Shown here piece after piece: positions 7,341 to 13,436 of a stretch of 13,436 bases of DNA; position 1 is the first letter of the stretch, and each line of letters starts with the position of its first letter. Position numbers and translations under genes: made by a program. The DNA is taken from positions 1 to 13,436 of the forward strand of contig CBDULQ010000087.1 of the NCBI GenBank assembly GCA_965368115.1. Direction: 5' to 3'. The notes beneath the pieces were generated by a model. That model searched no databases, was not told where the DNA came from, and saw only the letters and a program-made list of their open reading frames with translations. Source of the DNA: CBDULQ01 sp965368115 (GTDB lineage Bacteria; Pseudomonadota; Gammaproteobacteria; SZUA-229).

Positions 7341-8939
7341 CTAGTCTTTGAGCTGTTGCATGGGCTGACTGGCCAGCACCGGACCACCCACGTAAGGTTT
7401 TTCGAAATGATATCGGCCGGTGTGCAAACTGCTCGGACCGAGTCGCGCGAACTTGAACATCAAATACATCTCGACAATCAGCAACAGGGTGTAGAAACCA
7501 ATGAAGCCGGCCAGCGAAAACCAGAGATCACCGGTTTGCAGACTCGATACACTCAGGTGCGTGGGCAACACTTCACCGATGGACCAGGGTTGACGACCGT
7601 ACTCGGCGACAAACCAGCCGGTTTCGGCGGCAATCCAGGGCAAAGGCAGACCGTACAGCGCCATCTTCAGCAACCATTTTTTCTGCCCGGCTTCGCGACG
7701 CGCACAGTAGAAAAATGCGGCCGCGAAAATGAACAGCATCAGGAAACCACTGGCCACCATGATACGGAACGACCAGAACAACGGCGCGATGCGTGGAATA
7801 CTGTCATCCACCGCCTGCTGAATCTGTTGTTCGGTCGCATCCACCACGTCCGGCGTATATTTTTTCAACAGCAGGCCGTAACCGAGATCTTTCTTGATGC
7901 CATCGAAAGCGGTCATGTCCTGTTCGGTATAGTCACCGGAACGCAATGTCTGCAACAGGCCGTAAGCCTGCATGCCGCTACGAATCCGTGTTTCGTGCTG
8001 CGCCGCGAGATCGTTCAGACCCACCACCGGTTCGTCGATAGAACGTGTTGCGATCAGTCCCAGGACAAACGGAATCTTGATGGCGTAATCGGTGGTTCGG
8101 GTTTCTTCATTGGGAAAACCGAACAGGGTGAATGCGGCCGGCGGTTCGTGGGTATCCCATTCCGCTTCGATAGCGGCCAGTTTCACTTTCTGTACGTCGC
8201 CCAGTTCATAACCGCTTTCATCACCGAGTACGATCACAGAAAGAATGGACGCCAGACCGAATGCCGAAGCAATCGCAAATGAGCGTTTGGCGAAAGCCAG
8301 ATCGCGCCCCTTGAGCAGGTAATAGGAACTGATCGCCAGTACGAACATGGCGCCGGTCACGTAACCCGCCGCCACCGTGTGTACAAACTTCACCTGCGCC
8401 ACGGGATTGAACAGCAGATCAGCAAAACTGGTCATTTCCATGCGCATGGTTTCGAAACTGAATTCCGATCCCACCGGATTCTGCATCCAGCCATTGGCAA
8501 TCAGAATCCACAACGCCGACAGGTTTGAGCCTAGCGCAGTCAGAAATGTCACCATCAGATGTTTGACTTTGCTCAGTCGATCCCAGCCGAAGAAAAACAG
8601 GCCAATGAACGTCGATTCAAGAAAAAAGGCCATCAGTCCTTCGATGGCCAGAGGAGCGCCGAACACATCGCCGACGTAGTGGGAGTAATAGGCCCAGTTG
8701 GTACCAAACTGAAACTCCATGGTAATACCGGTAGTGACACCCAGCGCGAAGTTGATACCAAACAACTTGCCCCAGTACCGGGTCATGTCCTTGTAAATTT
8801 CCTTACCGGTCATCACGTAGACCGATTCCATGATTACCAGAATAAAGGACAGTCCCAGAGTAAGGGGCACGAACAGGAAGTGGTACATGGCTGTCAGTGC
8901 AAACTGCAGCCGGGATAATTCCACCAGAGATTCAGTCAT
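7341..8939 (-). CDS. cydA: Cytochrome bd ubiquinol oxidase subunit I
   Basis: CydA oxidises quinol and carries haems b558, b595 and d, reducing oxygen to water without proton pumping. The 532-residue product is offset by one residue from E. coli CydA at every landmark: His20 (haem-ligand His19 in E. coli), Glu100 and Glu108, His187 and Met394 (haem b558 ligands), Lys253 and Glu258 in the quinol loop (KLAAIEAEW), and Glu446 before GRQPW (449-453). Because the offset is the same on both sides of the quinol loop, this is the long-loop, E. coli-like class. All key residues are present, so the enzyme should be active. It overlaps the end of cydP by 8 bases. Its place behind a sigma-54 promoter with a FisR-like activator is unusual; E. 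coli cydAB answers to ArcA and FNR. Confidence 0.98.
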   Translation of the reverse strand: MTESLVELSRLQFALTAMYHFLFVPLTLGLSFILVIMESVYVMTGKEIYKDMTRYWGKLFGINFALGVTTGITMEFQFGTNWAYYSHYVGDVFGAPLAIEGLMAFFLESTFIGLFFFGWDRLSKVKHLMVTFLTALGSNLSALWILIANGWMQNPVGSEFSFETMRMEMTSFADLLFNPVAQVKFVHTVAAGYVTGAMFVLAISSYYLLKGRDLAFAKRSFAIASAFGLASILSVIVLGDESGYELGDVQKVKLAAIEAEWDTHEPPAAFTLFGFPNEETRTTDYAIKIPFVLGLIATRSIDEPVVGLNDLAAQHETRIRSGMQAYGLLQTLRSGDYTEQDMTAFDGIKKDLGYGLLLKKYTPDVVDATEQQIQQAVDDSIPRIAPLFWSFRIMVASGFLMLFIFAAAFFYCARREAGQKKWLLKMALYGLPLPWIAAETGWFVAEYGRQPWSIGEVLPTHLSVSSLQTGDLWFSLAGFIGFYTLLLIVEMYLMFKFARLGPSSLHTGRYHFEKPYVGGPVLASQPMQQLKD

Positions 8940-9153
8940 CAGAAGTTACCGCCTGTTGAAGAGTTGATGCCCCGATGATCTGTTGCGTCACGTCATCATG
9001 TGTGACACGTTGTTCGTCAGGCACATCAAAAAACAACCACCATATCGCGAAGATCAGAACCAGCTTGATCAGCAGCACCAGCACAATTTCCCGACTGAAA
9101 CGATCGCGGCGAATCAGACTGAGCAGACCGGGCTGATCTTCGTTCATCGACAT
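8932..9153 (-). CDS. cydP: Small single-helix membrane protein, CydP-like
   Basis: This 73-residue protein has a basic segment (LIRRDRFSREI), one membrane helix (about residues 23-42, VLVLLIKLVLIFAIWWLFF) and a polar C-terminal tail. The pattern REIxLVLLIKLxLIFxIWWLFF next to cydA fits the family annotated as putative cytochrome oxidase small subunit CydP. AAAGG stands about 10 bases before the first ATG, supporting the start at 9153. Its end overlaps the cydA start by 8 bases, so cydA translation is probably coupled to it. The role in assembly or stability of the bd complex is known only from association; no catalytic residues are seen. Confidence 0.75.
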   Translation of the reverse strand: MSMNEDQPGLLSLIRRDRFSREIVLVLLIKLVLIFAIWWLFFDVPDEQRVTHDDVTQQIIGASTLQQAVTSDD

Positions 9154-9179
9154 GAATGGCTTACCTTTAAAAATTCGAG

Positions 9180-9794
9180 TTACCAGCCGACACCGTCACC
9201 GACCAGAGGAATGTTCAGCGGCTGCTTGATACTGATGGCGCCGCGCACATCACCCTTGTTGAAGCCGGTCGCCTGATCCATCGGATACAGGGTGTTGATT
9301 TTTTCCAGCACGACAGGTGGAATCTTGTCCTTGCTGCCGTGGCAGGTCTGGCATACTTCCTTGGTCGGTAGCGCTTTCATGAAACGGAAGTAGCGTTCCC
9401 CGGAAGCGTCGGTAACCACTTCGGAATAGGCCATCTTCATCACGTCTTCACCGGCCGCTTTACGTTCGTCGAATTTTTTCAGTACGGCTTTTTCCCATTC
9501 ATCCGGCATGCCCAGTAGCGAGTTACGATAACGCAGACTGACGCGGGTCATCTTCCAGCCGTTGGCATTGGAAATACGATTGGTAATGCTCGGAGCCACT
9601 TCCTGGCAGACCTTGATGGCATCGGCAGGACCGTTTTCCTTGATCTGCTTTTTAAGCACGCCACCGAGTTCGGTGACCAGCGCCTTGCTGGCTGCCTTCG
9701 AAGCCGCCACACGTTTTTCGATATCGTCACCGGCAAAAGCGCCATTGCTGAGCAGGGTCAATGCAAACAGGGATGCAGTCATGGGTTTCAACAT
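9180..9794 (-). CDS. DUF3365 (Tll0287-like) periplasmic c-type haem protein
   Basis: This is an exported protein with a Sec signal peptide ending at AFA (residues 19-21 of 204), then a domain matching the DUF3365/Tll0287-like family: PADAIKVCQEVAPSI, VSLRYRNSLLGMPDEWEKAVL and, near the end, a single CQTCH haem c site (148-152) followed by an LYPMDQATGFNKGDVRGAISI segment. The family binds one c-type haem in a PAS-like fold and is proposed to act in redox sensing or electron transfer. An ATG at 9800 is also possible, but the ATG at 9794 sits 8 bases after GAGG and is preferred. The gene lies between the persulfide-dioxygenase-like gene and cydP, in the same operon. It could deliver electrons, sense oxygen or sulfide, or bind a ligand; its job is not known. 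Confidence 0.88.
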   Translation of the reverse strand: MLKPMTASLFALTLLSNGAFAGDDIEKRVAASKAASKALVTELGGVLKKQIKENGPADAIKVCQEVAPSITNRISNANGWKMTRVSLRYRNSLLGMPDEWEKAVLKKFDERKAAGEDVMKMAYSEVVTDASGERYFRFMKALPTKEVCQTCHGSKDKIPPVVLEKINTLYPMDQATGFNKGDVRGAISIKQPLNIPLVGDGVGW

Positions 9795-9818
9795 ATTCAT
9801 GTCCTCGTCTAAAGGGGA

Positions 9819-10499
9819 TTAACAGGTTAAATTCAGAGACCGGTATTTACCGGCGTTTTTAATGGTCTGGTTGTGTTCGGAGGCCTCGCGAATAAAACCG
9901 TCGTATTCACAATTTTCCGGAATCACGCGATTGCAGTATTTTTCCTGCGCGATGGAGCTGATGCGCTGCCCCAGCCAGGCGTGTGCCGGATACAGGATGT
10001 AATCGTCCGGCATGCTATAGATGATGTCTTTGACACTGTTGAACAGGGTTTTCGGATTCGAGACACCCTTGACGAAAGGTGCGATGTTGCCGGACCACAG
10101 GGCATCGCCGACGAACAGACGATCCTGCACCTGATAGGTGACCGAGCAGGGTGAGTGTCCCGGCGTGTGTAACACATTGATAACCAGTTCACCGAGATAG
10201 ATTTCGTCACCGTCGCGCACCGTCTGTTCGCAACAATGCAGACCGGCATTCTCATGCATCACCCGACGCGCACCGGTCTGCTCGCGCAGTTCATGAATGC
10301 CGCTCACATGATCTTCGTGAACATGGGTTTCCAGCAGATATTCGAGGCTCAGGCCACGTTCCCGGATGATGTTGAGATAATCGTCGACGCGCGATTGCAG
10401 GCTATCGATGATGGCCGCCTTACGTGTGAAGTTGTCGGCTATGATGTAACTCAGTGAATGGGATTTATCGTCACCAAGCTGGCTGAGGAAGAAGCTCAT
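9819..10499 (-). CDS. ETHE1/persulfide dioxygenase-like metallo-beta-lactamase-fold protein
   Basis: This 226-residue cytoplasmic protein has a complete metallo-beta-lactamase site: THVHEDH (His59, His61, Asp63, His64), TPGHS (His115), GDAL (Asp132) and YPAH (His173). LETHVHEDHVSGIHEL, GDAL, KTLFNSV and ILYPAHAW follow the layout of ETHE1-type persulfide dioxygenases, which use one iron (His, His, Asp) to oxidise glutathione persulfide to sulfite. The segment after GDAL differs: where ETHE1 has a CGRTDF-like motif with the glutathione-binding Arg, this protein has IAPFVK with Pro141, and the Tyr after PAHD is Trp175. The substrate may therefore not be glutathione persulfide. AAGGTG precedes the ATG at 5 bases. 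It is the first gene behind the sigma-54 promoter and faces a FisR-like activator, the pairing known for pdo genes. A glyoxalase II-like hydrolase is the alternative. Confidence 0.78.
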   Translation of the reverse strand: MSFFLSQLGDDKSHSLSYIIADNFTRKAAIIDSLQSRVDDYLNIIRERGLSLEYLLETHVHEDHVSGIHELREQTGARRVMHENAGLHCCEQTVRDGDEIYLGELVINVLHTPGHSPCSVTYQVQDRLFVGDALWSGNIAPFVKGVSNPKTLFNSVKDIIYSMPDDYILYPAHAWLGQRISSIAQEKYCNRVIPENCEYDGFIREASEHNQTIKNAGKYRSLNLTC

Positions 10500-10545
10500 G
10501 AATCACCTTGTTTGTCAGTTATTTATGACGTGTGAATTCACTATC

Positions 10546-10560
10546 GCAATGGCCGTGCCA
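10546..10560 (-). promoter_or_regulatory. Sigma-54 (-24/-12) promoter of the cyd-containing operon
   Basis: The minus strand reads TGGCACGGCCATTGC, a full match to the TGGCACG-N4-TTGC consensus with GG and GC ten bases apart. The predicted start is near 10534, giving a leader of about 35 bases to the ATG at 10499. Such promoters are silent without an AAA+ activator; one is encoded divergently at 10726. This is strong evidence that the whole operon is inducible. Confidence 0.9.
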
Positions 10561-10573
10561 AACCCCTCCCTGC

Positions 10574-10598
10574 CATCGATTTGATCAATTGATCGATG
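10574..10598. repeat. AT-rich dyad upstream of the sigma-54 promoter
   Basis: Seven-base arms CATCGAT (10574-10580) and ATCGATG (10592-10598) flank an 11-base AT-rich centre that itself contains TTGATCAA and overlaps the perfect palindrome GATCAATTGATC. It lies about 40-65 bases upstream of the predicted start, between the core promoter and the more distant inverted repeat. It could be a bending-protein (IHF) or repressor site. It does not fit the FNR box and only loosely fits the IHF consensus. Confidence 0.35.
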
Positions 10599-10671
10599 TT
10601 AATCACTGTTTCTTAAGAAATTATTACTGCGGCGCCCGAACACGCCCCAAGCAACCCGGCCCAGTGAATAC

Positions 10672-10700
10672 TTGTCAGCTGCCATTTTTGGCAGTATGGT
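10672..10700 (+). promoter_or_regulatory. Sigma-70 promoter of the sigma-54 activator gene
   Basis: A -35 element TTGTCA (10672-10677) and a -10 element TATGGT (10695-10700) are separated by exactly 17 bases. The predicted start is near 10707, about 19 bases before the ATG at 10726. The spacer is almost entirely occupied by a perfect inverted repeat, which suggests repression by a protein bound there. Confidence 0.6.
10679..10694. promoter_or_regulatory. 16-bp perfect inverted repeat, candidate operator and upstream activating site
   Basis: CTGCCATTTTTGGCAG has 6-base perfect arms around a 4-base T-rich centre. It fills the -35/-10 spacer of the activator's own promoter and lies about 145-160 bases upstream of the predicted sigma-54 start, the usual range for an enhancer-binding protein site. 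A lone half-site CTGCCA recurs at 10570-10575. Outer bases TTGTC (10672-10676) and GACAA (10703-10707) form a second, wider inverted pair. Binding by the divergent activator is inferred. Confidence 0.55.
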
Positions 10701-10725
10701 TAGACAAAATTGACAGGTGGCACCG

Positions 10726-12060
<1,335 letters not shown>

Positions 12061-12082
12061 GCCAGCTCATACCCGTACACAC

Positions 12083-12709
12083 TCATCCGGATTTCAAACG
12101 TGGCTGAAGAACATGCCAGACATTATCGAGAATCATCGGCTGAGCACGCACATTGGGATGAATACCGTCATCCTGCATCAATTCATTGTTACCGCCAATG
12201 TCCTTGAGCAGAAAAGGAACTAACGGGGTATCATGCTGTCGAGAAAGTTCGGGGTAAATTTTGTAAAACGCATCGGTGTAACGCTTACCGTAATTGGGTG
12301 GAATTCGAATACCGACCAGTAACACTTGCGCTTTGCGCTGCTGTGCCATATCGATCATCTGCGACAGATTGGCACGCATCTGCTGCAGCGATAAGCCGCG
12401 CAAACCGTCGTTGCCACCCAGTTCGAGAATCACCCATTCGGGCCGGTGCTTTTCGAGCGCAGACTTGAAACGGTAGGCACCGTTTGCAGTGGTATCGCCA
12501 CTGATGCTGGCATTGACCACCTGATGGGGAAAACCACTTTTGCGTAACCGTTGTTGCAGCAGATTGACCCAGCCCTGTTGCGGCTGCATACCGTAGGCGG
12601 CGCTGATGCTGTCACCGACAACCAGGATAACCGGCACATTCGCGGCAACCGCCAGTGGCGTAAACACGAACAGAAAACACAATAGTAATAATTGAATGAC
12701 TCTAAACAT
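12083..12709 (-). CDS. tesA: TesA-type SGNH esterase / lysophospholipase
   Basis: This is a periplasmic multifunctional esterase of the TesA family (acyl-CoA thioesterase I, protease I, lysophospholipase L1 in E. coli). The 208-residue product starts with a signal peptide (MFRVIQLLLLCFLFVFTPLA, cleavage around residues 22-23). All SGNH blocks are present: GDSIS with nucleophile Ser34, Gly71 in ASISGDTT, Asn100 in ELGGND, and the DGIHPN block with Asp181 and His184. The start at 12709 is chosen because it gives a good signal peptide and has AAGG upstream; longer frames to the right run into ybbA. Its start codon overlaps that of divergent ybbA, and its stop faces the activator's stop 22 bases away. 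Confidence 0.93.
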   Translation of the reverse strand: MFRVIQLLLLCFLFVFTPLAVAANVPVILVVGDSISAAYGMQPQQGWVNLLQQRLRKSGFPHQVVNASISGDTTANGAYRFKSALEKHRPEWVILELGGNDGLRGLSLQQMRANLSQMIDMAQQRKAQVLLVGIRIPPNYGKRYTDAFYKIYPELSRQHDTPLVPFLLKDIGGNNELMQDDGIHPNVRAQPMILDNVWHVLQPRLKSG

Positions 12710-13406
12710 GAATGAACCCTTGTCTACGATTCTGAGTGGTCGATCCATCAGCAAGCAGGTGACCTCACTGGATGCCGACAACGATCAGCAACTGCACATA
12801 CTGACTGCGGTGGATATCGAAATCAACCGCGGAGAGACCGTTGCCATCCTCGGCGCCTCGGGCTCCGGCAAATCCACCCTGCTGGCACTGCTCGCCGGGT
12901 TGGACACACCGAGCAGCGGCGAAATTCAATTGCTGGATACACGCCTGGATCGACTCGACGAAGACGGCCGCGCCGAACTGCGCGCGCAGCACGTGGGTTT
13001 CGTGTTCCAGTCGTTCCAGTTACTGCCTGGCCTGACGGCGCTGGAAAACGTGATGCTGCCGCTGGAACTGAAAGCGGATCGCGATGCGCGCGCCAAGGCC
13101 CTGGACATGCTGCAACGGGTCAACCTCGACAAACGCGTCAGTCATTATCCACGCCAGTTGTCCGGCGGCGAACAACAACGGGTCGCCATTGCCCGCGCCT
13201 TCGTCACCCGACCGGCGCTGCTGTTTGCCGATGAACCCACCGGCAACCTGGACAGCCACACCGGACAACACATTATCGAACTGTTACTGGAACTCAACCG
13301 GGAACAGAATACCACCCTGGTGCTGGTGACCCACGACGACAACCTGTCACGCCAGTGTCAACGTCGTCTGTATCTGGACAACGGACAGCTCAGCGAGTCT
13401 CACTAA
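12708..13406 (+). CDS. ybbA: ABC transporter ATP-binding protein, YbbA family
   Basis: This is the ATPase subunit of a LolD/MacB-like (type VII) ABC system that works with an FtsX-type permease (YbbP). The 232-residue product has Walker A GASGSGKST (49-57), Q-loop Gln101 in FVFQSF, the signature LSGGEQQR (151-158), Walker B LLFADEP (171-177) and switch His209 in VTHD. The pattern GFVFQSFQLLPGLTALENVMLPLEL is typical of the family. E. coli YbbA has 228 residues and is also divergent from tesA. The ATG at 12708 fits the family start; another in frame at 12696 lies inside tesA. Neither has a clear ribosome binding site, which is unusual beside its neighbours and may mean a short or absent leader. 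Confidence 0.92.
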   Translation: MNEPLSTILSGRSISKQVTSLDADNDQQLHILTAVDIEINRGETVAILGASGSGKSTLLALLAGLDTPSSGEIQLLDTRLDRLDEDGRAELRAQHVGFVFQSFQLLPGLTALENVMLPLELKADRDARAKALDMLQRVNLDKRVSHYPRQLSGGEQQRVAIARAFVTRPALLFADEPTGNLDSHTGQHIIELLLELNREQNTTLVLVTHDDNLSRQCQRRLYLDNGQLSESH

Positions 13407-13425
13407 AGGCTGTTAACACATCATC

Positions 13426-13436
13426 ATGATCAAACT
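13426..13436 (+). CDS. Possible start of the partner ABC permease (YbbP/FtsX-like), cut by window edge
   Basis: An ATG followed by ATC AAA (Met-Ile-Lys) starts 19 bases after the ybbA stop and runs off the window. The partner permease of YbbA normally follows directly, so this is the expected position. Only three full codons are visible, and AAAGG lies too far upstream for an ideal ribosome binding site, so the call rests on context. Confidence 0.35.

Noticed and set aside
7356..8282. Open frame of 308 codons on the plus strand
   Set aside because: It is antisense to cydA, whose haem and quinol residues are all in place; the frame is a by-product of codon bias.
10581..10597. FNR/Anr box upstream of the cyd operon
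   Set aside because: TTGAT is present, but the required ATCAA at 4-base spacing is missing on both strands; the site is better described as an AT-rich dyad.
12061..12110. Bidirectional terminator between the activator and tesA
   Set aside because: Only AGCCA/TGGCT arms with a loop of nearly 40 bases are present and no U-tract follows on either strand.

Overview
The window reads as a chromosomal segment of a gammaproteobacterium. The evidence is the order rpsF-rpsR-DUF2232-rplI-dnaB, the divergent tesA/ybbA pair, an E. coli-like cydA-cydB-cydX-ybgE order, and well-formed sigma-70 and sigma-54 promoters. I cannot name the genus. The gene content around the cyd locus suggests an organism that meets reduced sulfur compounds, which is an inference. 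I see no tRNA, rRNA, CRISPR array, insertion sequence or phage gene, and no gene-free gap longer than about 230 bases.

Layout. (1) Positions 1-3736, minus strand: a housekeeping block transcribed right to left. A sigma-70 promoter (3704-3732) drives rpsF, rpsR, a DUF2232 membrane protein and rplI, which ends at a hairpin terminator (1510-1548). dnaB follows, cut by the left edge of the window, with a perfect and a near-perfect DnaA box in its upstream region. (2) Positions 3737-10560, minus strand: a long respiratory operon starting at a consensus sigma-54 promoter (10546-10560). In order it encodes an ETHE1/persulfide-dioxygenase-like metallo-beta-lactamase protein, a DUF3365 c-type cytochrome, CydP, CydA, CydB, CydX (only 39 residues), a YbgE-like protein, a TDT/SLAC1-family channel or exporter, and probably a lipoprotein with a degenerate metallo-beta-lactamase fold. 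A hairpin with a U-tract follows at 3737-3767. (3) Positions 10672-12060, plus strand: a divergent sigma-54 activator with an N-terminal PAS-like domain. Three of its cysteines (57, 68, 75) have the 11- and 7-residue spacing of the sulfane-sulfur sensor FisR. (4) Positions 12083-13436: tesA (minus) and ybbA (plus), whose start codons overlap, followed by what may be the first codons of the partner permease.

The main result is regions 2 and 3 taken together: a FisR-like activator facing a sigma-54 promoter whose operon couples a persulfide-oxidising-type enzyme and a possible sulfite-type anion exporter (TDT family) to a cytochrome bd quinol oxidase, an oxidase class known to tolerate sulfide. 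I propose a sulfane-sulfur-inducible sulfide-tolerance respiration module. The motifs and gene order are seen in the sequence. The inducer, the substrates and the exporter's cargo are inferred. A 16-bp perfect inverted repeat lies exactly in the 17-bp spacer of the regulator's own promoter, about 150 bp upstream of the predicted sigma-54 start. One site could therefore serve both autorepression and activation.
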